Source of the DNA: Scatosoma sp045632265
GTDB lineage: Bacteria > Bacillota > Clostridia > Christensenellales > Borkfalkiaceae
NCBI GenBank assembly: GCA_045632265.1
Contig: JAZQWG010000025.1
Span: forward strand, 15,858-79,857
DNA: 64,000 bases
Direction of reading: 5' to 3'
How positions within the stretch are numbered: the first letter of the stretch is position 1; each line of letters starts with the position of its first letter. The notes beneath the pieces were generated by a model, which worked only from the letters and a program-made list of their open reading frames with translations, was not told the DNA's origin and ran no database searches. A program made the translations under genes and the position numbers. Below are positions 53,155 through 60,833 of the stretch, piece by piece.

Positions 53155-53408
53155 TAGCGAAAGAGTTTTGCGGCAAAGCTTTTGCCGCCGTAGGAAACGC
53201 CTGCAATTTCCCCTTCCGCCGTAAATATCCCGCTTGTTTTGACAAAGCCCGTAATCTTTAAGCCGATGCCCGCCACGTGCAATTTTTCCCCGCCGACAAG
53301 TGCAAGCACGATTTTCACTTCGGAAAATGCTTTTACGCAATCTACGCCGCTAACGGTTATTCTTTTGCGTTGTTCGATATTGATTTGATGATTTTGATTT
53401 TCTTGCAT
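53154..53408 (-). CDS. yabP: Sporulation protein YabP
   Basis: 84 residues, the YabP fold: ITVSGVDCVKAFSEVKIVLAL then GEKLHVAGIGLKITGF. Needed for spore cortex assembly in Bacillus, where it is transcribed by sigma-E. No ribosome site precedes the ATG. Instead CATATCAT, close to a sigma-E -10 box, ends five bases upstream, with ATAAA 14 bases before it. Read-through from ttcA (38-base gap) is an alternative. Confidence 0.85.
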   Translation of the reverse strand: MQENQNHQINIEQRKRITVSGVDCVKAFSEVKIVLALVGGEKLHVAGIGLKITGFVKTSGIFTAEGEIAGVSYGGKSFAAKLFR

Positions 53409-53446
53409 ACCGTATGATATGCCAAGAAAAATTCGTTTATGTACGA

Positions 53447-54286
53447 TTAGTCGAATTTATCCAAAAAGGAATACTTTTCGCCCGCTTGTTTGTATTCCGC
53501 AAGCGTATCAAGCTGAACGTTGTGGATACTTTGGAAAATATTATTTTCCACGTTGGGATTTTCCTTTTTAAGTTCCGCAATCAGCGCCTTTACACGGCGG
53601 CGCGCGGAAAAGGAATCTTCTTCCCCACCCGTCGTGCGTTGCGTGAACTTACAAGCGCAAGCGATGAAATCCAAATCGTTATGCTTTTGCCAACGGATAA
53701 TGTCTTCTTCCAACACGCAAAAGAGCGGACGGATAAGCTCCATTCCTTCAAAATTCGTGCTTTTGATACGGGGCAACATACCTTGCAACTGCCCGCCGTA
53801 CAGCATCCCCATCACCGTCGTTTCGATGACGTCACTCTTATGATGTCCGAGCGCAATTTTGTTGCAACCAAGTTCTTTTGCCTTTGCATATAAATGTCCG
53901 CGGCGCATGCGCGCGCACAAATAGCAAGGCGATTGTTCGTCCGCCGTTTCCGCCGCTGCAAAAATGTCACTTTCAAATATAGTGATAGGCACTTGCAACA
54001 AGCGTGCGTTTTCTTCTATCTTTTCCCTATTTTTTTGATTGTAGCCAGGATCCATCACCAAAAAAATCAACTCGAAAGGCACTTCGCTGTGCTTTTGAAG
54101 CTGTTGCATGAGTTTCGCAAGCACCATGCTATCCTTGCCCCCCGATATGCAAACGGCAATCTTGTCCCCTTCTTCAATCAAACGGTATTTCTTCACCGCC
54201 AACACAAAAGGCGACCATATCGTCTTGCGATAGGTCGTAATCAGCGAACGCTCGATTTCTTGATGTCTTTCCAAGATTTTGGGCAT
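53447..54286 (-). CDS. ttcA: TtcA-family tRNA 2-thiocytidine synthetase-like protein
   Basis: 279 residues. The PP-loop SGGKDSMVLAKLM adenylates the tRNA base. The Cys motif CYLCARMRRGHLY and a later CACKF are the likely iron-sulfur and sulfur-transfer site, as in TtcA proteins. It thiolates cytidine-32 of some tRNAs; closely related PP-loop enzymes modify other positions. The frame begins at 54337, upstream of the predicted -10, so I use the ATG at 54286 with AAGGA six bases before it. First gene of the cluster leading into yabP-yabQ. Confidence 0.85.
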   Translation of the reverse strand: MPKILERHQEIERSLITTYRKTIWSPFVLAVKKYRLIEEGDKIAVCISGGKDSMVLAKLMQQLQKHSEVPFELIFLVMDPGYNQKNREKIEENARLLQVPITIFESDIFAAAETADEQSPCYLCARMRRGHLYAKAKELGCNKIALGHHKSDVIETTVMGMLYGGQLQGMLPRIKSTNFEGMELIRPLFCVLEEDIIRWQKHNDLDFIACACKFTQRTTGGEEDSFSARRRVKALIAELKKENPNVENNIFQSIHNVQLDTLAEYKQAGEKYSFLDKFD

Positions 54287-54316
54287 ATCTCTTCCTTCTT
54301 TCGTGTTTGTTTTATC

Positions 54317-54345
54317 ATTATACCACAACTTTTTCAAAATTGCAA
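54317..54345 (-). promoter_or_regulatory. Promoter of ttcA
   Basis: Minus strand TTGCAA (54345..54340), 17-base spacer, TATAAT (54322..54317), about 30 bases before the start at 54286. It rules out the longer frame start. Confidence 0.85.
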
Positions 54346-54389
54346 GCGTTTTTAGAAAATTGTACGAACATTTGTTTGTTTTTATTTAA

Positions 54390-54797
54390 TTATTTTTGTT
54401 CAAAGCGCACGCAAAGCACTCGGCCACCTAATTTTGCCGTGCCCGTAATTTCCCCCTTTTCTAAATAGAAATCCCGCTTAATTTCACTCTTGCCGTTGCG
54501 CTTAAAGCGCAAAAGTTTACTCTCTTCGTCGTATTCGTACGTGCCTTTCTCTTCCTTTTTCTTCCCTTTCTTTTCCACGTAGCGCAAATAGAAGGTGTTA
54601 TCCGCGCGAAGCTCTAACACAATGGAAGTGTATTCTTGGCACAAGTCTTTATTTCCATAAGTTGCGCTTTTGCACTCGTATTCGCCCAAGTATGGTTTTG
54701 CAACGTCGTTGATGCTGCCAACTCGCAAGGCGGAAAAGCTGAAAAGCAAAGAAATTAACCCCGCTAGAAGGGAACTTTTTATCCATCTCTTTTTCAT
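54390..54797 (-). CDS. Small secreted protein of unknown function
   Basis: 135 residues. The N-terminal 24 residues are a signal peptide or membrane anchor (MKKRWIKSSLLAGLISLLFS). The rest is beta-rich and charged, with LELRADNTFYLRYVEKKGK and GTYEYDEESKLLRF, a lipocalin-like rhythm. No family recognised. There is no ribosome site; CATACT stands six bases before the ATG, with GCATA 18 bases farther upstream, which resembles a sigma-G-type promoter and a leaderless start. It sits alone between ttcA and the BrkB-family gene. Confidence 0.7.
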   Translation of the reverse strand: MKKRWIKSSLLAGLISLLFSFSALRVGSINDVAKPYLGEYECKSATYGNKDLCQEYTSIVLELRADNTFYLRYVEKKGKKKEEKGTYEYDEESKLLRFKRNGKSEIKRDFYLEKGEITGTAKLGGRVLCVRFEQK

Positions 54798-54826
54798 GGT
54801 TTTAGTATGGCAAAGGGTTGTGTTTT

Positions 54827-55654
54827 TTATGCGCCTTTTTGTCTTTTTGCACGTTTTTTGCGCGCTCGCTTGCGTTCTAAATCAATCGTTTCGCTATTGA
54901 AAATTACGCCCACGATAAAGCAAATCATCAGCACGTACAGCCAAAGCAAAAACACGATTATGGTAGTGAGTGCACCGTACAGCTTATCCATATTCGTAAT
55001 ATTGAGATACACGGAAAAACCCGTAATCGCAAGCACCCACGCCCCGATCGTCAGCCCCGTGCCTGGAAGAAAACGGCGCATATTTGTCTTATACGGACAC
55101 ACGTACATATTGAGTAGCCACACGAGCAAAAAAGCAAGCACGAGCAACAAAAGATAATCGGCTAGCCGTTCCCAAAAGAGAGAAAAATAACAGGAAAAGA
55201 AAAACGTACCAAGCGCAAACAACGCCAAAAAAACGATGAACATAAGGATAATTATGCCCGTCAAAGCGAGTGCGCCTATACGCACTTTTATGCCCGTTTT
55301 TAATCGGGGATAATCGTAGATTATCTCCCCACTTCTTCGCATTTGATAAAATAGGTTGGTGGACGAATAAAGCGTGCTGACAAGCAAGACAATGGAAACT
55401 CCACCCGTCGCATTTTTCGCCTCGTCACGCACGTATGATAAAATGTTTTTCACCGACGAGAAAATGGGCAGTTGCAACAATCTATCCGTATCGATAGGCA
55501 GCTTCCCTATCAGCAACGTCAACCAAAAAGACAACGGCACGATGGACATCACGAAAAAGAAAACGAGCGTCCCCGCCACCGTCGTGTATTTCTTTTTAGA
55601 TAGCAAACGATATTTTCCGCGCACGAATTGATACGCCTTTTGCACTTTTTCCAT
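54827..55654 (-). CDS. YihY/BrkB-family membrane protein
   Basis: 275 residues, about six membrane helices, the YihY/virulence-factor-BrkB fold (old label RNase BN, now considered wrong). Strips: TVAGTLVFFFVMSIVPLSFW, SVKNILSYVRDEAKN, and a Lys/Arg-rich tail (RKRARKKRAKRQK). The family's role is unsettled; envelope or transport functions have been proposed. A GGGG site is far away, while CATACT sits six bases before the ATG, another possible leaderless start. Confidence 0.85.
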   Translation of the reverse strand: MEKVQKAYQFVRGKYRLLSKKKYTTVAGTLVFFFVMSIVPLSFWLTLLIGKLPIDTDRLLQLPIFSSVKNILSYVRDEAKNATGGVSIVLLVSTLYSSTNLFYQMRRSGEIIYDYPRLKTGIKVRIGALALTGIIILMFIVFLALFALGTFFFSCYFSLFWERLADYLLLLVLAFLLVWLLNMYVCPYKTNMRRFLPGTGLTIGAWVLAITGFSVYLNITNMDKLYGALTTIIVFLLWLYVLMICFIVGVIFNSETIDLERKRARKKRAKRQKGA

Positions 55655-55693
55655 AGGCGTAGTATGCGCCTATTTTTCCCCTTTCAAACGCAG

Positions 55694-55721
55694 AAAACGC
55701 GGCGTTTTACCGCCGCGTTTT
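55694..55721 (-). terminator. Rho-independent terminator of the Cys-rich protein gene
   Basis: Eleven-base-pair GC-rich stem (55694-55704 with 55711-55721, core ACGCGGCG) and six-base loop, ten bases past the stop at 55731. Confidence 0.88.
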
Positions 55722-55730
55722 TATCCTTCG

Positions 55731-56096
55731 TTATTCCCCGTAATTTTCTTGCGACCAAGCCGTGTAAGCGTTGCAACCGCATCTATTAGAAAAGCTGCTT
55801 GCGCAACCGCCAGCACAACCGTTTGCGCTTGCAAAGTTGGACGACGAAAGCGTGTTTTGGCAGTAGTTTCCGCAAGGATTGCCACCCGTTGCCGAGCTCG
55901 GCAAAGCAGCCGTATTCGCTACGCCACAACCACAACCGCCACAACCGCAAGAGCAAGGGCAAGAATTGTTTACGGGCACAAGGTTGCCGCAACAATCCCT
56001 ACATACCCGTTGCACGTTGCCGAAAAGCAAGTTCCAAAGGCTGATTTGATTGCAACAGTTGCAAGAACAATTACATTGATTACATCTATAACACAT
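55731..56096 (-). CDS. Very cysteine-rich small protein, possible spore coat or metal-binding protein
   Basis: 121 residues with about 22 Cys. The first 40 residues hold CNQCNCSCNCC and VCRDCCG pairs, then SCPCSCGCGGCGCG, a Ser/Thr/Ala/Asn linker, and three more Cys pairs (NPCGNYC, GCAGGC, CGCN). No signal peptide or known domain. Strong disulphide or metal potential suggests a coat, exosporium or metal-binding role. Starts after AAGAAGG. It has its own terminator, and CATATAGTA (about 56134-56142 on the minus strand) resembles a sigma-K -10 box. Confidence 0.75.
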   Translation of the reverse strand: MCYRCNQCNCSCNCCNQISLWNLLFGNVQRVCRDCCGNLVPVNNSCPCSCGCGGCGCGVANTAALPSSATGGNPCGNYCQNTLSSSNFASANGCAGGCASSFSNRCGCNAYTAWSQENYGE

Positions 56097-56152
56097 AGTA
56101 TATCAATCCTTCTTGTGTATTTGAGATAAATCTCATACTATATGTTATGCAA

Positions 56153-56184
56153 AAACGCCCCACCGTTGTGACGGCAAGGCGTTT
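56153..56184 (-). terminator. Terminator of the guaB-thrH-guaA operon
   Basis: Two-tier hairpin: AAACGCC (56153-56159) with GGCGTTT (56178-56184), and CCGT (56163-56166) with ACGG (56171-56174). T-runs flank both sides. It lies about 34 bases past the guaA stop. Confidence 0.82.
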
Positions 56185-56196
56185 ATTTTTATCGGT

Positions 56197-56212
56197 TGTT
56201 TCCCGTGAAACG
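56197..56212. promoter_or_regulatory. parS-like 16-mer
   Basis: TGTTTCCCGTGAAACG matches the ParB site TGTTTCACGTGAAACA at 14 of 16 positions, with the right half GTGAAAC complete. Functional sites often differ by one base; two is borderline. It lies between the guaA stop and terminator. Confidence 0.45.
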
Positions 56213-56217
56213 AGAGA

Positions 56218-57198
56218 TTATTCCCATTCAATCGTTCCGCAAGGCTTCGGGGTCAAATCGTAGAGTACGCGGTTTACGTTTTCTACTTCCGTCGTGATAC
56301 GAGCAGTGATTTTGTTCAACAATTCGTAAGGAATCGGTTCAATCGTAGCCGTCATAGCGTCAACCGTGTTTACCGCACGGATGATTACGGGGTACGCATA
56401 CGTACGCTTGCCGTCTTTTACGCCTACGGAGCGGAAGTTGGGAACTGCGGTGAAGTATTGCCATACTTTGCCTTCCAAACCTGCTTTTGCAAATTCTTCA
56501 CGCAAGATTGCATCCGATTCACGAACAGCTTCTAATCTATCACGAGTAATTGCGCCAAGAACGCGAACACCAAGACCAGGGCCGGGGAACGGTTGACGAT
56601 ATACCATATCATCGGGCAAGCCGAGTGCGCTACCAACTACGCGAACTTCGTCCTTGTAAAGGAATTTCAAGGGTTCTACAAGTTCAAATTGCATATCTTC
56701 GGGAAGGCCGCCTACGTTGTGGTGAGCCTTTACGCCGTCGCTTTCCAAAATGTCGGGGTAAATCGTGCCTTGTGCAAGGAAGGAAATGCCTTCAAGTTTG
56801 CTTGCTTCTTCGTCGAATACTTTGATAAATTCGCCGCCGATAATCTTACGCTTTCTTTCGGGTTCTTCAACACCAGCCAAAAGGCCCAAGAAACGTTCGG
56901 TTGCGTCAACGTAAATAAGGTTTGCGTCAAGTTGGTTTTTGAATACTTCGATAACTTGTTCGCTTTCGCCTTTACGCATCAAGCCGTGGTTTACGTGTAC
57001 GCAAACGAGTTGCTTGCCTACTGCTTTGATAAGCAATGCAGCAACTACGGAAGAATCTACGCCACCAGAGAGCGCGAGCAAGACTTTCTTATCGCCTACT
57101 TGCTTACGAACGAGCGCTACTTGCTCGTCAATAAAAGCATCGGCGAGCGCTTTTGTGTTGATACGAGCCATTGTTTCGGGACGTACGTTGTTTTCCAT
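56218..57198 (-). CDS. guaA: GMP synthase ATP-pyrophosphatase subunit without glutaminase domain
   Basis: 326 residues. P-loop LALSGGVDSSVVAALLIKA, the VHVNHGLMR strip, HHNVGGLP, and the C-terminal dimerisation domain ending DLTPKPCGTIEWE are those of GMP synthase. The usual 190-residue N-terminal class I glutaminase is absent, so the enzyme must use ammonia or a separate glutaminase, as in archaea. The start at 57198 follows GGAG; the earlier frame start at 57231 overlaps thrH. Upstream is thrH, then guaB, so the operon makes GMP from IMP. Confidence 0.9.
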   Translation of the reverse strand: MENNVRPETMARINTKALADAFIDEQVALVRKQVGDKKVLLALSGGVDSSVVAALLIKAVGKQLVCVHVNHGLMRKGESEQVIEVFKNQLDANLIYVDATERFLGLLAGVEEPERKRKIIGGEFIKVFDEEASKLEGISFLAQGTIYPDILESDGVKAHHNVGGLPEDMQFELVEPLKFLYKDEVRVVGSALGLPDDMVYRQPFPGPGLGVRVLGAITRDRLEAVRESDAILREEFAKAGLEGKVWQYFTAVPNFRSVGVKDGKRTYAYPVIIRAVNTVDAMTATIEPIPYELLNKITARITTEVENVNRVLYDLTPKPCGTIEWE

Positions 57199-57227
57199 AT
57201 ATTTATTCTCCTGTATTATAAAAAATG

Positions 57228-57830
57228 TCAATCTAATACGGCTTTGATTGCCGTGAGCAAATCAGCGTATTCTTCATACGCGGGCAAATCGGGGTTGTCT
57301 TGTTTAATCTTATCCGTGCTCTTGAATAAGAAACCCGCTTTGCTTGCTTTTATCATGCCTAAATCGTTGTAGCTATCCCCCGCCGCAATCGTTTCATAAC
57401 CTATCGATTGCAACGCAGTCACCGTAGCGTACTTGGATTTTTCTACGCGCATTTTATAGCCCGTAATTTCCCCGTTTTCGGCAACTTCAAGCGTGTTGCA
57501 CATGAGCATGGGATAACCAAGTTTTGCCATAAGTGGCATGCCGAATTGCGTAAACGTGTCGCTGATGATGACTACTTGCGTCAAGGAACGAAGTTCGTCC
57601 AAGAACGCTTTAGCGCCTTCCAAAGGTTCGATTTTTTCAATGATGGCACGAATTTCGTTCAAGCCCAAGTTGTGCTCTTTCAAAATGCCGATACGCCATT
57701 TCATAAGTTTATCGTAATCGGGCTCGTCACGAGTTGTTCTCGTCAATTCGGGGATACCGCTTGCCTTTGCAAATGCAATCCAAATTTCGGGGACGAGCAC
57801 CCCTTCCAAATCCAAACAAACTATATTCAT
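57228..57830 (-). CDS. thrH: ThrH-type phosphoserine phosphatase / homoserine phosphotransferase
   Basis: 200 residues, HAD fold. The opening MNIVCLDLEGVLVPEIWIAF is the ThrH signature with catalytic Asp and Glu in DLEGVL, later IISDTFTQF and AAGDSYNDLGMI. ThrH hydrolyses phosphoserine and can move the phosphate to homoserine. Between guaB and guaA (13- and 29-base gaps), it links serine or threonine supply to purine synthesis. Confidence 0.85.
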   Translation of the reverse strand: MNIVCLDLEGVLVPEIWIAFAKASGIPELTRTTRDEPDYDKLMKWRIGILKEHNLGLNEIRAIIEKIEPLEGAKAFLDELRSLTQVVIISDTFTQFGMPLMAKLGYPMLMCNTLEVAENGEITGYKMRVEKSKYATVTALQSIGYETIAAGDSYNDLGMIKASKAGFLFKSTDKIKQDNPDLPAYEEYADLLTAIKAVLD

Positions 57831-57843
57831 ACAATTACCTTAT

Positions 57844-59298
57844 TTAGTGTTGGGTATAGTTGGGAGCTTCCTTGCTGATAGAAATATCGTGAGGGTGGCT
57901 TTCAATCAAGCTTGCGTTGGTGATACGAACGAATTCGGACGTCGTACGCAAGTCTTCAACCGTAGGCTTACCGCAGTAGCCCATACCCGAGCGCAAACCG
58001 CCCTTCATTTGATAAATAACGTCAGCTACGCTGCCACGGTAAGGCACTCTACCTTCAACCCCTTCGGGTACAAATTTCTTCGTGCCTTCTTGGAAATATC
58101 TATCCGAGCTGCCTGCTGCCATAGCGCCAAGCGAGCCCATGCCGCGATATACTTTATAGCTTCTGCCTTGATACAATTCAACTTCGCCGGGGCTTTCAAG
58201 CGTACCTGCAAGAAGCGAACCTACCATGACTGCACTTGCACCAGCAGCAAGCGCTTTTACGATGTCGCCGCTGTACTTGATGCCGCCGTCAGCAATAATA
58301 CGCTTGCCAAGCTTATCAGCCATTTCAGCGCAATCCATAACAGCCGTAAGTTGGGGAACGCCGATACCTGCAACGACACGAGTCGTACAAATAGAGCCGG
58401 GGCCGATACCCACTTTAACAACGTCAGCACCTGCTTTGAAAAGCGCTTCCGTTGCAGCAGCCGTTGCTACGTTGCCTGCAATAATCGTAAGGTTGGGGAA
58501 TTGTGCGCGGATTTCTTCTACTTTCTTCAAAACGCCTGCGGAGTGACCGTGCGCCGTGTCGATTGCAATCAAGTCAACGCGAGCTTCTACCAAAGCAGCA
58601 ATTCTATCCACCGCATTTGCCGCCGTCGATACGGCTGCACCTACGAGCAATCTGCCGTTTTCGTCTCTTGCGGAGTTGGGGTATTGAATAGATTTTTCGA
58701 TGTCCTTAATCGTGATAAGACCTTTCAAATAGCCTTGTTCGTCAACGATGGGCAATTTTTCAATTCTGTGTTTACCCAAAATCTTTTGCGCTTCTTCCAA
58801 AGACGTGCCAACGGGCGCAGTCACAAGACCACGCTTGGTCATGATGTTGGAGATGGGTTGTTCGTAATTGTTTTCAAAGCGCAAATCACGGTTGGTCAAA
58901 ATACCAACGAGCTTGCCGTTCTTGGTGATGGGCACACCGCTGATACGGTATTTTTCCATAAGCGCAACCGCTTCTTTTACGGAGTTGTTGGGTGCAAGGA
59001 AGAACGGGTCGGTGATAACGCCGTGTTCGCTACGCTTTACTTTGTCAACGTGCGAAGCTTGTTCTTCAATCGACATATTCTTGTGAATAATACCGATACC
59101 GCCTTCACGTGCCATAGCGATTGCCATACGGCTTTCCGTAACCGTATCCATCGCTGCGCTGATTAAAGGCAAATTAAGTTGGATTTTATCCGTCAATTTC
59201 GTCTTCAAGCTAACTTCGTGGGGAAGCACGGAAGACGCTTGAGGAATCAAAAGCACGTCGTCAAAAGTCAAACCTTCTTTGATAATTTTGCTGCTCAT
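57844..59298 (-). CDS. guaB: IMP dehydrogenase
   Basis: 484 residues, converts IMP to XMP with NAD, the committed step to GMP. Catalytic Cys loop GIGPGSICTTRVVAG, two CBS domains (about 95-210, with SGVPITKNGKLVGILTNRDL), phosphate site DGGIKYSGDIVKAL, and the flap strip VPEGVEGRVPYRG. AAGGAGAAATACCT precedes the ATG. It follows the small membrane protein by 42 bases and is part of the purine operon. Confidence 0.97.
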   Translation of the reverse strand: MSSKIIKEGLTFDDVLLIPQASSVLPHEVSLKTKLTDKIQLNLPLISAAMDTVTESRMAIAMAREGGIGIIHKNMSIEEQASHVDKVKRSEHGVITDPFFLAPNNSVKEAVALMEKYRISGVPITKNGKLVGILTNRDLRFENNYEQPISNIMTKRGLVTAPVGTSLEEAQKILGKHRIEKLPIVDEQGYLKGLITIKDIEKSIQYPNSARDENGRLLVGAAVSTAANAVDRIAALVEARVDLIAIDTAHGHSAGVLKKVEEIRAQFPNLTIIAGNVATAAATEALFKAGADVVKVGIGPGSICTTRVVAGIGVPQLTAVMDCAEMADKLGKRIIADGGIKYSGDIVKALAAGASAVMVGSLLAGTLESPGEVELYQGRSYKVYRGMGSLGAMAAGSSDRYFQEGTKKFVPEGVEGRVPYRGSVADVIYQMKGGLRSGMGYCGKPTVEDLRTTSEFVRITNASLIESHPHDISISKEAPNYTQH

Positions 59299-59340
59299 AG
59301 GTATTTCTCCTTGTATATAAAACTTTAATTTTTCATGAAT

Positions 59341-59976
59341 TTAGGAATTTGAAAGTGCAAGCAACGCTTCTAAATAACTTGCATCCGCTTCCGACAAGTT
59401 TGCCGTGCGCAACCCTTCCAAATTTGTTTTCAGCGTGGAAACGACTGTTTCGTCCCCTTGCTTGCTTGCCGTGATAAACAACAACGCTGCGGCGTTATTT
59501 TTCGGGAACGCACCTTTAAGTGATGCAAGCGCCGTAGTCAACGCTTCCGCCTTTTTATTTTGCGAGTATTGTGCCATCGTCACTTGACCGTAAACGTATT
59601 GTTCGTAAGAAATGGAAACTTGTTTGTCAGCCGCCACGCCTTGATTGTCTTTTGCAATCTCTTCGTTGCGGATAACGCAATACTCTACAAACGTGTCGTC
59701 GGCGATAAGGCGTAAACCGCACTCTTCTATCTTTGCATTGTCTTCAAGCAAGATTGCCGTTTCCGTTGCGAACGCCGCATAGTAAACGTCGTCCGTGCGA
59801 TTATATGCTCGCTTTGCATATTTCACGCTTAATTCGTTCATTCCCAAATCGTACGTAATTTCCATCATCGACGCAGGGAAGACGAAACAAAGGATTAAAA
59901 GCATCGTACCGAACAAGAGCGCTATTGCAAGCAACGTCGTTAAAAAAGAACGCAAAATTACTCTGTCCGTACGCAT
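59341..59976 (-). CDS. Membrane-anchored helical protein of unknown function, first gene of the guaB operon
   Basis: 211 residues: a membrane helix (about 8-33: SFLTTLLAIALLFGTMLLILCFVF) followed by a soluble, alpha-helical region with TPR-like rhythm (LSVKYAKRAYNRTDDVYYAAFA, YGQVTMAQYSQNKKAEALTT). No family recognised. The frame begins with TTG at 59991; the ATG at 59976 has GGAGG eight bases upstream. Directly behind the palindromic promoter of the purine operon. Confidence 0.75.
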   Translation of the reverse strand: MRTDRVILRSFLTTLLAIALLFGTMLLILCFVFPASMMEITYDLGMNELSVKYAKRAYNRTDDVYYAAFATETAILLEDNAKIEECGLRLIADDTFVEYCVIRNEEIAKDNQGVAADKQVSISYEQYVYGQVTMAQYSQNKKAEALTTALASLKGAFPKNNAAALLFITASKQGDETVVSTLKTNLEGLRTANLSEADASYLEALLALSNS

Positions 59977-59989
59977 CCGCCTTTCCTCC

Positions 59990-60009
59990 AAATAGTATTT
60001 ATACTATTT
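59990..60009. promoter_or_regulatory. Perfect 9-2-9 palindrome at the guaB-operon promoter
   Basis: AAATAGTAT-tt-ATACTATTT covers the transcription start and overlaps the -10 box, between promoter and first ribosome site: a position for a repressor. It does not match the Bacillus PurBox. Confidence 0.6.
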
Positions 60010-60034
60010 TAGCACATTAAAAATAAAAAATCAA
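60006..60034 (-). promoter_or_regulatory. Promoter of the guaB operon
   Basis: Minus strand TTGATT (60034..60029), 17-base spacer, TAAAAT (60011..60006), overlapping the palindrome. Confidence 0.75.
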
Positions 60035-60091
60035 CTGTATGAACGAATTTTATTTGGCATGTTTGCAAGGTTTTTTTAATATAATAGCGTT

Positions 60092-60796
60092 ATGAAAACA
60101 CATTTTTCCATTTTTTCAGCATTTTCAACACGCAAAAGAAGATTTTTGCCACTTGTGCTGTTATTTGCGCTATTTTTCATCATCGCTCTTTTTTCCGCTT
60201 GCAAAAAGCAATTAGACTACTTTTCCTACGTATCCGAGCTTCGTAGCAATATTTTGTTGGCGCAAACGGACGAGTATCTTTTGACGGTGTACGCCGTGGA
60301 AAAGGAATACCCCTACGCCGCCGACGGAGTGAAACGGGAAACGAGCAAGCGCACGGAAATACGCTTGCTTGCGCCCAGCGGGGATAAGACGTACGAAATT
60401 GCGTTTTGTGTGGATAATAAAAACTACGGCGGGGAAATGTCGTACGACAACGTGCGAGCGGAATATTACTTTTCGTGCTCGGTGGACGTATCGAATTTGG
60501 ATGCGCTTGATTGCAAGCTTATTTTCAAAGAAAATACCCTTGATTTTCACGCCAAATCGGTGTTGACGAAAGACACCCTTTCTCCACGTGAAATTGTGGA
60601 AAAAGTGCGGTTGCAAGAGAGCGAATTGTTCACTTCTCTCACCGATAAATACGGGTTTGCCGGCGAAATTTACGTGCGTGTTTTATACGAAGATTTTCCC
60701 TATTTTTACGTGGGAATTATCGATAAAAACGGGCAAATTTCCGCCTTTTTAGTCAATGGTGTAACGGGTAAAATTTTAGCAAAAAGACAGGGATAA
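60092..60796 (+). CDS. Lipoprotein of unknown function, possibly leaderless
   Basis: 234 residues. An N-terminal hydrophobic segment ends in the lipobox ALFSAC. The mature part is beta-rich with paired strips DEYLLTVYAVEKEYPYAADG and NKNYGGEMSYDNVRAEYYFS. The C-terminal third ends GVTGKILAKRQG. No family recognised. No ribosome site; TATAAT (60080-60085) ends six bases before the ATG, so the mRNA would begin at the start codon. Converges on the HD hydrolase, with a shared terminator. Confidence 0.75.
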   Translation: MKTHFSIFSAFSTRKRRFLPLVLLFALFFIIALFSACKKQLDYFSYVSELRSNILLAQTDEYLLTVYAVEKEYPYAADGVKRETSKRTEIRLLAPSGDKTYEIAFCVDNKNYGGEMSYDNVRAEYYFSCSVDVSNLDALDCKLIFKENTLDFHAKSVLTKDTLSPREIVEKVRLQESELFTSLTDKYGFAGEIYVRVLYEDFPYFYVGIIDKNGQISAFLVNGVTGKILAKRQG

Positions 60797-60802
60797 AAAG
60801 AC

Positions 60803-60827
60803 ACGGGCAAGCGTTTTGCTTGCCCGT
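60803..60827. terminator. Bidirectional terminator
   Basis: Ten-base-pair stem ACGGGCAAGC/GCTTGCCCGT (60803-60812, 60818-60827) with a five-base loop and T-runs on both strands. Serves the lipoprotein and the HD hydrolase. Confidence 0.88.
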
Positions 60828-60833
60828 TTTTAC

